DNA from: Planoprotostelium fungivorum
Lineage: Eukaryota > Evosea > Variosea > Cavosteliida > Cavosteliaceae
DNA length: 64,000 nt
NCBI GenBank assembly: GCA_003024175.1
Contig: MDYQ01000021.1
Location: 248,001 to 312,000 of the forward strand
Reading direction: 5' to 3'
The position numbers and the translations under genes are program-made. The stretch's first letter is position 1, and every line of letters starts with the position of its first letter. This document shows, in pieces, positions 12,482 through 24,002 of the stretch. The notes under the pieces were generated by a model. The model saw only the letters and a program-made list of their open reading frames with translations. It was not told the DNA's origin and did no database searches.

Positions 12482-15400
12482 ATGGAGAGGACGAGATGGT
12501 GGTGTCTATTCCATGTATTCTTATTCTTGACCATTCCGAATGGTTTCAATGCTGCGTTCACATTCACCTCTGTATCATCAACGACTCCCACACAGGGTGG
12601 ATACTTGATTGTCAACCTCATCACTCAAAAGCCAGCTCCTCCACCTTCTACGTGGTCGGTCTCGATCGATCAGATGGTAGTTCCATTCTCCCACATATCG
12701 CTATCCAACTTTAGCCATCTATTTAACATCACCGTCCAATCTGGATCGGGCACTCACACTCTCAATATCTTGGTAGCGGTACCCAATGGAAGCAGTGATA
12801 CCGGAACAACTGTCTTCTCATACGGAGCTCCCAGTCTCTCTTCACCCTACTATCTCAATGGTGTCGCCAACACACAAATGCAATTTACTGGTTCCAACTT
12901 TGGAGTCGATGCAAGCAAGATCAGAATGTCCATCGGGCAGAAGAGCTGCCTGGGGATCAGCATCGTCACGCCACACACAGCCATCAGCTGCACCCTACCC
13001 TATCATTCAGGTTTCAATCTACCCCTCTCGATCACCGTGGACGGCGTCAACTCCTCCTCTCCTCTCATCCCCGGCATGAAATGGCAGGTGAGAACAAAAG
13101 ACGATCCCATCTCATAATGTTCACGTCATCCACAGATCTTCTCGGGTCTGAGTGGATCAGATGCGAGCTACGTTCCATCCAACACGTATAAAGACTTGCA
13201 GCTGTTAGCCTCAGGCGACACAATCAATCCAACCGGTAATTCAGGCAATCCAGGCCCAGGTCCAGGCCCACCAGGCCCTCCCGGCCCAGCCAACGACCCG
13301 AATAATTGGGCCAGCTACACTTCCGGCGTCAACTTTGTCCTGGTGCTCACGGTGAGTCCTTCGCATCGAAATCTCGCTGAAATCTCCAGACTTTCCTCAC
13401 ATCACCCACTACAATCCAACAGAACATCGATATGCCTGGAACAGATGACACTTGCACGTGGTACGGTGGCTCTCCCAACACGACCGACACATCTTACGTC
13501 TTCACGACGTATCCCAGCCAACCGAAACCTTTCAACTTCAGCGCAGGTTGGTTGTACCCCGTTCGTATCGTCTGCAGACAGAGTCAGGGTGCCTGGAACT
13601 TTGCCGTACAGCCCACGGTGACATCCATTAGCTATCTGGTGACCTCGTGGGACATTTTGACAGCTGATTGACACGTAATAGACACTGAAGGGTGCCGTGG
13701 GTCTCTTCTCTTACTCCCCACCCACCGTGACCTCCACTTCTCTTCCCAGTGGAACCGCCTTCACCTCAGACAGCACCACTTTCAACTTGAACGGTAACAA
13801 TCTGGGAACCACGGGACAAGTCATCATCAACGGCGAAGCGACATCCGTCACATCAACTGATGGTCAAACCATCCGAGTGATACCCCCCGTGCAGGGAAAA
13901 CTGTGGATCCGTTATGTGACCGGAGACCAAGTGGCCCAATTGAATTGGAATTACGCTGCCAATATCATCTACGGCGTACAACGTGATCAGAATGGACTCA
14001 CCATCAACGGAGACTCTCTCGGTGTAGATCCGAGTAAGATGAGCCTCAGCGTGAATGGTACTCTCGTGGCGGCCAATATCACGTTCGTCACTCGACACAA
14101 GCAGATCCGCATTGTAGATTGGACGTATCGACCGGGAACGTCTGTTATCACGTGAGATCTCATCGGAATTCCGTGACCGACGGAGACAGATTGACCGTAG
14201 ACGGGATGCCAGGGCAACCCTTTTCGTTTCGCGACGACGGACCGGCACCCCTACCCACTGTAACCCTTTCATCTACAACTGTCCCAGACGTTCCCAAGAC
14301 GGACGTTCCCAATACGGTGGTACCTCAAGTGTACGGCTTCGACGGCCTCAGCTACGACGTCAGGGGTGGAAACATGGTATCTATCGTGGGTGCAAATCTC
14401 AATTCTGCGAGTGCGCCTGTCATCATCTGGGGAGGACAATCGGTGGTTAACTACACCAGTATAGACGACGGAAGGATCAGCTTCGTACAGCCACCCATTC
14501 AAAATTTCGGAAACATCACGGTGCAGGTTATCTACAACGCCATCCTGATCTACCCCCTCTATTATTCCGTGGCACCCCAGATTCAATCTACAACCGGCCC
14601 GGCCAACGTTCAGTCCCTCGTGAATTTCAACGGAACATTTGGACCGAGACCAGATGCGATCATCACTCTTCTCCTCGGGAACACAACACTGAATGCCGTG
14701 TGGACTTCTCTTTCTACCTGCAGAGCTCTCGTTCCTAAGGGAAGCGGAAACACGAGCCTGTATGCCGTTGTAGATGGTGTCACTTCAGAGGCGGCTACGT
14801 ACTCTTACGTAACGTCCGGAATATTCGAGACGATATCACTGTTGACGGGACAAGCACTGGGAAACAATACCAACTACACCATGCACACGGATCAATTTTC
14901 CATCATCATCCTAAGAGATAACGTGAGTCTATTTCTCTTCCATCCCCTTTCCTTATTCTCTCTTCTTCTCACTTCTGTGTAGAACCACCACGATATCGAT
15001 CTATCCATCGGTGGAGCATCCGTCAAAATTCCCGCCAACACCGTATCACAGCAGACGCAAGTCAACGTGGTGGTCACCCTGTTGACTTCCAATCCATTCA
15101 ATCAAACAGACAATGCCACCATGTGAGATCACCTTCTCATCCTTCAACAACTGAACCTCTAGATACGGACCCGTCACGGGCGTCGACATTTTAGATGAAT
15201 CGGGAAATATCATTCCCGTGTTGAATACTACCACCAATATCACCATCACGATTCCGATCACGGGCCAGATTCCCTATGATGCAGGTGAGGCATCTACAAC
15301 GATCGCGTGATGACGTCATCAGACTACACCTGCCTCCACTGGAGAGAATCCGACGAGAAATGGGACACGGAAGGTTGTCACGTGTCAGTCTACAACGCGG

Positions 15401-16838
15401 CACAGGTCACGTGCTCCTGCAATCACTTGACCAACTTCACGATTGGAGAGAAGAAGAAGAGTAGTTCCAGTATCAATGAGGGTGACGTCATCCAGCCCAG
15501 TTCATCCAGCAACACGGCACTCTTTGCAATCATACCCGCCGTAACCGCATTCATCATCGCCAGTGAGCATTTTAAATGATTTTATTCTTTTTACGTCGTC
15601 TCCCTTTGAATTGACGTGATATGTAGTTGGTGTCGGGTTTATCGTGTTCCGTCGTTACAAGGGAAAGAAAGTGAACGAAACGTTCGACATTGTCATGATG
15701 GAAGACCTCTCCGTGAGTTACACATCTAACGAACGAGATCTGATATTCTCAGGCTTTGAAGGCGAACGAGGTACAAATTTTGAAGAGGATCGGAAACAGC
15801 AGACACTACAACGCGACGTGGAAATCAGTTGCGGTGGTGGCCAGACAATATCCTTCCATTGAATCGAGAGCCTTCGATCACGCTCTCTCCACATTACGAG
15901 TGAGTCTATATCATTCGAGTTCAAGTTGACGTGGAGAAGAAAATGCATCACCCCCACATCGTCCAATTCTTCGGTTGCTTCAGAAGTGCAGAAGTGCCTT
16001 ACATTCTGTCTGAATACATGGTCTGTGGGAACTTGGAGGAGGTGCGTAACTGTCAGATGTGGCGTGTGATGATGTCATCAGGCTCTGCAGTCGGATATGC
16101 AGGATCTACGCGGATTATTGGACATGTGAGTGACGTGTGATGACGTCATCTGACGTAGTTCAGCGCGTCACAGATCGCATCTGCGATTCACTACCTCCAC
16201 CAAGAGGGATACATCCACGGTAACATCACATCCAACAACATTCTACTCAAATTGGGAGAGGTGACGTCATTGTTCATCATGATGTCGTCATTGACATCCA
16301 TAGGGTGACACGTACATCGCCAAGCTGGGTGGCTTCGAGGCTGCTGGCTTGGGAAATGACGACGAAATTTCGAGGATGAAATCGGTGAAAACTCGATGGG
16401 CTGCACCTGAAGTGTTGTCCAACAAGTACCTCACCTTCTCTTCTGATGTGTGGAGCTACGGTGTCATCTTATGGTGAATATATCATCTATACAATTGTAG
16501 ATGACCTCTACCAGGGAGATCACTCAGCCTGGTTGCATGCCTTACTCTCACCTGAACGAGCAGCAAGTGAAGGACCAAGTGATCAACGGTTCAACCAGGC
16601 TTGAAGTCAGAGCGAATTTGAGGTTGACTCCCGAACTCACCGAACTGACAAATCGATGGTGAACTTTTGTTTCTTTGCACCTCTGACGTCATCAATTAGC
16701 TTTGAGAGGGAGACGGGACAGAGACCAACCATCCACCAACTGAATGAGAGGATCCGTGAGGATTATGGAGAATCTTTTGGAAGGGCTTTAGGCAGAATGA
16801 TCTACCCCTCAAAGAGCGTAGGAAGCGCCACAGTCTGA
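12482..16838 (+). CDS. TIG/IPT-repeat receptor with GPS motif, one TM and a pseudokinase domain
   Basis: Signal peptide: MERTRWWCLFHVFLFLTIP. The ectodomain has TIG/IPT-like repeats (for example FTGSNFGVDASKIRMSIG, TFNLNGNNLGTTGQVIING, GGNMVSIVGANLNSAS), a Gly-Pro-rich linker near 13250-13300 and many N-glycosylation sequons. Next comes a GAIN-like strand (SVKIPANTVSQQTQVNV) and a textbook GPS at about 15331-15440: Cys, two Trp, Gly-Cys, then CSCNHLTNF, with the HL/T cleavage site. One TM follows (ALFAIIPAVTAFIIA...VGFIVF, 15519-15657). The kinase fold lacks all three catalytic hallmarks: VAVV replaces VAVK (15828-15839), HGN replaces HRD (16216-16224) and LGGF replaces the DFG region (16325-16336). 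KTRWAAPEVLSNKYLTFSSDVWSYGVILW is intact. It is probably a signalling scaffold; the ligand is unknown. Confidence 0.85.
15331..15440 (+). other. GPS autoproteolysis motif in the TIG receptor
   Basis: Encodes a Cys, Trp, Trp, Gly-Cys pattern ending CSCNHLTNF. This is the full pattern of the GPCR proteolysis site, where the chain is normally cut between Leu and Thr of HLT (15424-15432). It lies about 26 residues before the membrane span. Confidence 0.85.
16485..16502. repeat. Intronic inverted repeat ATCTATACAATTGTAGAT
   Basis: A diverged member: arms ATCTA/TAGAT around a CAATTG centre, in an intron of the TIG receptor gene. Confidence 0.55.
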
Positions 16839-17903
16839 AGAATAAAGAGACATGTCACCTGAAGATATTGCAGAGGTTGCCAAGATGGTAGGATTCATAG
16901 AGGAGGAAAGGGATGAAGAGGTGATGCATCACCCTCTGTATTGTTGCAATCACTGAGCGATTTGTGGAAGAGATCAAGGTTTTCTGCAGTGACTTGTGAC
17001 AATGAAGATGGCAGTATGTGGGTGTTCATCAGTGATGTTCAAGTCATTGACTTCAGGCCTGATGCACCTATGTTTATTGTTATAACCACACCACATAGAT
17101 GCATCAGTCCTTCAATCTGTTATGTGTGGAAACCCCACCAAGAAGCTGAGAAATAGAACTGAACAGAGCCAGTATCACAGAAATATGACCTAATACCTGT
17201 GAAGCCTGATTTTTAAGTACTTGCATCAAAAGAATAAACACGAGAAATATAAGAAACACTACCTCAACAGAGATACACAAGGCTTGACATCTGTTCAGGG
17301 ATTACTATGGGACGTGGATCCGAAAGATAGTCCTCCTTGTTCAGCAAAATGCGCTGATTCCAATGGTATGTCACACAGGTCACAAAAACGTTGCCCAAGA
17401 TGAGCAAAATGTCGATTACTGTCACGTACGCTAAAAAAATAGCGTACATTGGCACTTTTCTCTGTTACAAATGTCCGGACGAAAAATCTGAATACACCAC
17501 CGTGTAGCCCAGGTGATTCTCTACCTGGGTAAAGTGTCATCAATGACCTGGTACCCTCCCTATGATTGTTTCTTCCCCCCCCCCCACGCGTAGTGACAGC
17601 GCCGCAGGCGCAATTTTTAGACTTGGTGTCACTATTCACGTGGAATGTTGAATTATGGAGGAATGTCGGGACCAAACATTCTAGGTCCAGCATACGGCCT
17701 TCTCTTTCTCTTCTGTCTCTTTTGGGTTTCTTTTTCACTCGCTTTTAACCACAATAATAATTGTCTTGATACACATATGTCGTTCTTGTGGTTGGGAACT
17801 TGTTGATACAATTGAAGTTACACCAATCTGCATTGCACAGGTTCATACAACATCATATAAGACGTTCGTACAGAAATGCGAGTTGTATTGATACAATGAA
17901 ACG
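16839..17903. other. Non-coding stretch between convergent genes
   Basis: About 1.07 kb between the 3' ends of the TIG receptor and the histidine kinase. It is long for this window. Open frames (for example minus 17295-17738) have no recognisable domain and no plausible splicing. It holds a C11 run (17575-17585), a strong hairpin (17426-17447) and a second weaker inverted repeat, CCCAGGT/ACCTGGG, around 17510-17534. The base composition looks more AT-rich than neighbouring exons in 17160-17470. It may be a decayed mobile element or just 3' UTRs; I cannot tell. Confidence 0.35.
17426..17447. repeat. Perfect 8-bp inverted repeat with A6 loop
   Basis: GTACGCTA (17426-17433), six A, then TAGCGTAC (17440-17447). 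It could fold as a hairpin on either strand or mark the end of a small mobile element. No protein-coding context is seen. Confidence 0.5.
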
Positions 17904-20899
17904 TTACGAAGAGGCCACGGGGACCATCTTAGACATCCTCCCCCTCTTTCTCTCGGATACTTGGCACAAATGGTCCCACAGATGATCTCGGTTCACTGGT
18001 TTCCCCAGAAAAGCTTCCATACCAGCATCGAGGCATTTCTGCCGGCTCTCATCCATAACATCGGCCGTGAGGGCCACGATGGAGGGTCTCTCTTGTTCTT
18101 GTGTGCTCTCACATATCATCCGAGATGCTTCTGGTCCCGACATCACGGGCATCTACGATATGATCAGTTCACATGACACATCATCAAGATGAAGTTGGTG
18201 ATGATGATGAGATGAAATGATGAGAGTCTCACATTTACATCCATGAGGACAACATCGAATGGTTCAGATAGAGCCATCTCCACCGCTCTCCTTCCATCTT
18301 CGGCCGTTTCCGTATTATACACTCCCAAACTCGACAGCAGTCTCTTCAGAATCTGTCGCCCTTCAGCTCTTCCTCACTCGCTGACGTTCACCTTTTGGTT
18401 GAGTGGATTGTCCTCTACCACCAACACCCTCAATCCCATCTCTCTACCCATCCTCTCTCTCGTCTTACTCTGCAGGATCTTTGCGGCCACGTGACCCACC
18501 GTGTCTGAGAATCCAAAAATAGACGCGATGGAGGAGCGCAAATGTAGGGGGGACACGGGCCGCTTCATGCTGTGTATCCTCGTTGGTAGTTCCAGTCTCC
18601 CTCCCTCTAAAACGAGTAACGGTATCTCCAGGTTTTCCGCCTCGAAATTTGAGTCAGAATTTTGGCGGGAAAACGGACCTCACTTGTTCGAGTATGCTCG
18701 GGTCGGGGGAGCTCTTGGGTAGGGAAGGTGAGAGGAGGTTGATGAGTGAAGTTTTCCTGGAATCCTCCCAACTGTTCGGTGGTGATAATTCAGTTTCTCC
18801 CATCTACAATAAGTCAGATGATGTCGATCGATGATGAGAATGTACCAGACGTGAATCGACCACGATGAGAGCAAATGGTCTCGGACTGTTATCAGAAGAT
18901 GATCTGGCCCTGTATCTCTGCTGTGGACTCTGCGAGATATCAGTGACTTTTCACTCTCTGCACTCACATTGTTCTTTCCAGTGAGGGCAACGGTCAGTAG
19001 ATCTGAAGGATGACTTCGGTTGTGTCTTAATCTGATCTCTGTCGGTGTAGATAGCCCGTGATTTCGAGTCAATTGTTCCAATACAGCCTCCCGGGTGGTG
19101 ACTTCCTAAAATGGAACTCAGAAAGGCTCCGTTCAGCTTCAAAGACTCACCACCACGTCAAATCCCCAAGCCAAAAATAGATCGTGCAGGGTGCATCGCA
19201 AGACGGAACCCTTCACGCCCAACAGCACCCGCTTCAATTGGGACATCGTTTGGGCGGGAAAGATAGGTACCAAAACACCGTTGTAGTGTTGTACGACCTC
19301 CGTCTCGAAAGAAAAGTAGAAGACAGAACCAACTCCCTCCGAAGATTCGAAGCCCATCGATCCACCCATCAGACTCGCCATCCTCTTCGATATAGACAAT
19401 CCCAATCCACTACCACCCTGTATGACGTCATCATGACGTGAGATGACGTCATCGCTCACGTAGCGGCGAGAGGTGGAGGCCTCGGCCTGCTGGAAGGGCT
19501 GGAATAATTGGGCCTTTGCATTCTCTGCGATGCCCACGCCGGAATCTTGCACGCTGATGACGATGAACTCTCGCTCTTCTCCGTGTTCGTTCACGTTCAC
19601 TTCTTGCCACATTCTCACGACAACCTACCCCGGCGTCACGAATATTTGCGACGCCGGCCTCACCTCCCCACTGTCCGAAAACTTCGTCGCGTTGCTGAGA
19701 ACATTGACTAGGATCTGCCTCACCCTCGTGGGGTCACCCAGGACCATATCTACAACGGCGTCTGCTCTCGTGAGATCCAATCGAAATTTTGCATTCTTCA
19801 CCGTGGGAGCAATTGTGACGGCTGGCCCTAGAGAAGGGAAGTTCTGGTGTGCTGCCGAACATGTCGTAGATCAGTTCGATTCCTTTTCGCTGTGCGGACA
19901 TGGCAACGACCTCCATGGAGTCTTGTATGACTCTCTGCAGGGAGAAGGGAACTCTCTCCACGGTCATCTTATTCTCCTCCAATTTACTCAAGTCTAAAAT
20001 GTCTGCGTGCGATCAGATCGTCGTGCATCGTGGGAGTTGGATGATGAAGAGCTTACCGTTGATGACGGTGGAGAGTTGTTCGCAGCAGACCAGAGCAACG
20101 CGCACCATCTCGGCATTCGAAACGTTTAAACCCGATTCAGAGAGTAATTCGAGAGTGCCCATGATACCAAAGAGGGGTGTTCTGATCTCTAACGAGAGCA
20201 TCAGATGGTGATGATGATGAAATAGTCTCACCGTGTGACATGACTGCAACCGACGAGAAGGCGCCATCGAGGTGGTGGGTGTCATTCTTTGTAGGATGTT
20301 CTGAAGTTCCACCAGGGTCTGGTATGCTTAATTTCTCTTCAAAGACTCTCATGACGGCTCCATCTCTTCTCGTGGACACCTGTGATCAAGTTCAATCGTT
20401 CGTATCATTTTGTGATTGAGATGGGATGCTGATCGATGTTCCTACCTCTATCTTGGCGTGTTTACCACCCAGCAGAACGAATACACCAGACTTTCTGGGT
20501 AAAGAAAAATCGAACAATTCCTCGAAATCCCCCCTCGAACTTCGATCGACTAACATCTCCGCCAGCTGACTCAAGCTGAGCCCATGACTTACTTTAGGAA
20601 CGAGCGCTGAAAATAATGAGCAATCGTGGTCAGTGTTACATGATCACCGTGAAATGCAGTATTGGAGAAGAGGATGGATAATTCCTTCTTCGACTTTTTC
20701 AAGGATACATCGGGAAGACTATTGTATCTCGCTCTGTCAGGGACTGGGGAGTTGATCGAGCGTCCTGACGACAGAGGATCTACTCGAATTGAGTTGGATA
20801 ATCATCCAAGGACACACCATCGACTGCCCGAAAGAGGGCGATGGGGTGATCGAGCGTGTCCAATGCAAATCTCTCCAGACTGACATCGTCATCGCTCAT
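17904..20899 (-). CDS. Hybrid histidine kinase (sensor kinase with C-terminal receiver)
   Basis: The enzyme autophosphorylates on His and passes phosphate to Asp of its receiver, then normally to an HPt protein. The start MSDDDVSLERFALDTLDHP (20899) opens a PAS-like sensor; no TM is seen, so it is probably cytosolic. HisKA: MSHEIRTPLFGIMGTLELL, with an intron inside the Glu codon. HATPase_c: N box VLGDPTRVRQILVNVLSNATKF, G1 VQDSGVGIAENA, F box LFQPFQQAE, G2 GGSGLGLSISKRMASLMGG. A weak receiver-like stretch follows (MSQLKRVLLGVKGSVLR...). The true receiver comes last: LRVLVVEDNPLNQKV, FDVVLMDVN/MPVMSGPEA (phospho-Asp) and FLGKPVN. Key residues of kinase and final receiver are present. Introns at 18796, 19423 and 19444 carry palindromic motifs. 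The signal sensed is unknown. Confidence 0.9.
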
Positions 20900-21822
20900 C
20901 TTCTACTCAATATCTTCTACGTTTGCGTTTCGTATCGTGTTTGATCAATGCCTTCTGGCAGTGCTTGCAAGCTCGCTGCTGCTGTCCAGGTCGGTTCTCG
21001 GCTTCGGGAAGTATGGGCAGTCGTCTGAAATTTCGCCTATTCCCCTGTGCTAACCGTCAAAACGCCCTGGATGATTTGTTGCGCAGGGCGATGTGCCGCA
21101 TATAATTTGTCTTTGGATGAATCCAAGAGATGAAAGAGATGAATCCATCACTTCACATCGAGAGCAAGAGAAGAGAAGATGAGCTGAGGGGAGGTGGCTC
21201 TGGTTTTGGATTAGATTTTTGTACTGGTAACACGAAATGCTCTCCTGACAGCCGGCGACTATTCTATCTCCATAGGACCTCGTAGTAGCAGAGGCACACC
21301 GTCTGCACTGAATAGGTTTCACACCTCTCGTGCTACAAACGAATATAAACAACACGACACAACAACATAATCACACCGTCCTCATCAGAAGATTCACTTC
21401 AATCTGATCGATCGCCTCAACTAGCTGATCTATATTCTTCTCAATGATCACTATACCCTTGCGAGCCAAGAAAGATGAATCTCTCCACTCTTTTCATCAA
21501 ACGTCATTGGAATCGACGCACTCGTGGATGGATTGTCGTGCAGCTGTTATCATAAGTTCTTACTCAATGATAATTGACCAAGGTGGTGGAATTTGCAGCC
21601 ATCTGCGACCTAATTTGTTCCAAACAAACATGGGCTGATGGTGTATCAGTCACACAAAACTGCAAGTATATCGATAGGATGATCAGTTAGCGTCTTTCTT
21701 CGCTCGAGCATCTCTGTGACTGATTACGAGCTGTTAATCAAACGTTTGTTCAGATGCGGTAAGATGGGCAAAAACTACAACGCAACAGACATCTGTGACG
21801 CCCGGTTCGATCTAGGGTTCCG
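20900..21822. other. Divergent intergenic region upstream of histidine kinase and PTEN-like gene
   Basis: About 920 bp. The minus strand has an open frame (21355-21050) with several Cys residues, and just downstream a basic piece reading RACKHCQKALIKHDTKRKRRRY (20922-20987). This could be a small zinc-binding protein, but I find no convincing start, splice pattern or family. It may equally be the 5' UTR of the kinase. Nothing else is recognised. Confidence 0.25.
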
Positions 21823-23996
21823 ATGGCCTCAGCACTATGGAAGAGCGTGCGAACCAAAATATCAGCTGATAAGTATCGCTATATGAAGGGCAATTATAAT
21901 CTAGACCTCACATATATCACCGACCGAATCATCGCGATGTCCTTTCCTGCGGAAGGAGTAGAGAGCACGTTTCGAAACGACATCGATGGTGAGATATATT
22001 CTGTTGTTTAAGAGGTGACATGCAACAGAGGTGGCCAAGATGCTGAACGAGAGTCACCCTAACGCGTACATGATATACAATCTAAGCGAAAGACCATACG
22101 AGTACAACAAGTTTGGCAGTGCAGTCTTAGAGTGGTGTGGCTTTCCGGACCATCACGCACCCCCACTGGAAAGATTATTTTCCACCATCAAGTCCATCCA
22201 CAGCTGGCTCCACGCAGATAAGGAGAACGTCGTGGTTGTTCACTGTCTGGCCGGAAAGGGAAGAACTGGAACCATCATCGCATGCTATCTCTTATACAGC
22301 GGCCTCTTCAATGAGGTCGATCAGGCCCTGGCTTACTTCGCCGCGAAACGATCGACGACAAATTGGGGTGTGACTGGACCCTCTCAGTTGAGATACTGTG
22401 GCTATTTCAATAACATTCTAAACGGAAGGGTGACACTTTGACCACACATCACTCATCTTACACCCTTCAGATCGAGCCACTCTTGTCTCCAGTGCGTATC
22501 AGTTACGTACACCTGTCAGGTGCTCCGAACATAGCCTCCACACTGTCCACTTATGGCCTGGCCTCCATCACCGGGCAATTGGGTGCGTGAAAAATCGTTC
22601 ATCTCATCATCTCCTCACATTCACAGGCTGTACACCCGTTATCCATATTTATGACGTCACAAAGACAAAGGTACCCCTGTTTTCATCCAGCAAAGAGCAG
22701 AATCTCAGCTACGCCCCCGGTGCACCCATTTCCTTCGAAGTGGATGATCTGTTGGTCGACGGTGACATCCTCATCGAAGTCTACAACGTGACCACTTTCT
22801 ACCGGTGAGGGTGAAATGTCGTGGAGATCTCACCGTCGCAGCACCGAGTTGATCATGAGGTTTCAATTCAATACGACCATGTTGCGTAGCAACGTACTGC
22901 GGTTGACAAAGGGAGAGATCGATCACGCCTGCGCGGACAAGAGATTCTCTTCTAATTTCTTCGTGGACATTGGACTGAGAGAGAGGAACAACAATCCTAC
23001 CTCTCCTCTCTTGAAACAGCAGCCAGTGGAAGACATCGATGAAGCTCACAAGTGGTGGAAGAGAGAAGTCCCTGTCGGTGACGGCAGCATCAACTTTTTC
23101 AGTCATCAAGCTCTCATCGAAGCGAAAAATCTGACGATATCGGAAGAGGTGAACTTGAAATGTTTTGAAAAAGAGTTGAATCTGTTTCGTAGAATATCGT
23201 AGAGAAGGGAGGATGGTTGACCAAGAGAGGACACAAAGTGAGAAATTGGAAGAGAAGGTGGTTCGTGTTGAAGGATCCGAATCTGAGCTATTATACGAAG
23301 CCGAGGGTCAGTTTACAACGATGTAGATCGACATAATTGACGTGGAAATAGGATACGATTCCGAACGGCTTCATCGTCCTCGATGACATCATGACGATCA
23401 TCACGGAGGAGAACGTTCTGAAGGAAGATGTCATGATGTCCACGAACGAAGAGAGGCCGAGATTTTGGTTCGAAATTGTAACAAAGACAAACTCATATCT
23501 CATTCACGCTGATACCGAGAGGGACATGAATGAATGGCTTGATAGCATCGAACATGTGAAGACACAACACGTGATGTCATGTTCATCATCGCAGGTGATG
23601 TCTCAAAAAGAGCAACGGCAACAGAGCATAAGAGGTCAATTCCAATCCATGGTGAGAATCATCGTCTCCTCTACATCATCTGTCGCATCTCATCTCAACA
23701 TCTCATCTCATCAGATCCTCGATGACACCACGCCGCGGGCCAGTGGGTTCCCTCGACAGAATGCATTATCTCCCAGTCTTTTCACACCCACACCACCTCA
23801 GAGACAGCCGCGGCCCAACACAGAGACCTTCTCCAACGAAAAAAAGTCGATCGGCCTCCCCGCATCACCCGATGTGATGTCCTCGACCGTTCGCGGCCAT
23901 CATTACATGACTCATCACCGACAACCTCTATCGGAGGACCAATTCACAAGCATCCTGTCCAGCCCGGAAGAAAAGAGAAACGATAAAGAAGGATGA
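21823..23996 (+). CDS. PTEN-like phosphoinositide phosphatase with C2 and C-terminal PH domain
   Basis: PTEN removes the 3-phosphate of PIP3 at the plasma membrane and opposes PI3K. The start MASALWKSVRTKISADKYRYM resembles PTEN's basic PIP2-binding N-terminus. Phosphatase blocks: LDLTYITDRIIAMSFPAEGVES, YMIYNLSERPYEY, a WPD-like FPDHHAPPLERL with the aspartate, and the P-loop HCLAGKGRTGT. In PTEN the P-loop is HCKAGKGRTG, so Lys125 is Leu here while Lys128 and Arg130 remain. A C2-like domain follows (GCTPVIHIYDV...ISFEVDDLLVDGDILIEVYN). Human PTEN then has a tail; here a PH domain appears: GGWLTKRGHKVRNWKRRWFV through ERDMNEWLDSIEHV, then a Ser/Pro-rich tail. The basic RNWKRRW strand fits phosphoinositide binding. 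The stop lies 6 bp from the convergent SUMO protease stop. Confidence 0.85.
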
Positions 23997-24002
23997 AGTT
24001 CT

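Noticed and set aside
17295-17738. A 147-codon minus-strand frame with several Cys
   Set aside because: No domain, no plausible splicing partner, and it spans the hairpin and C-run; most likely chance.
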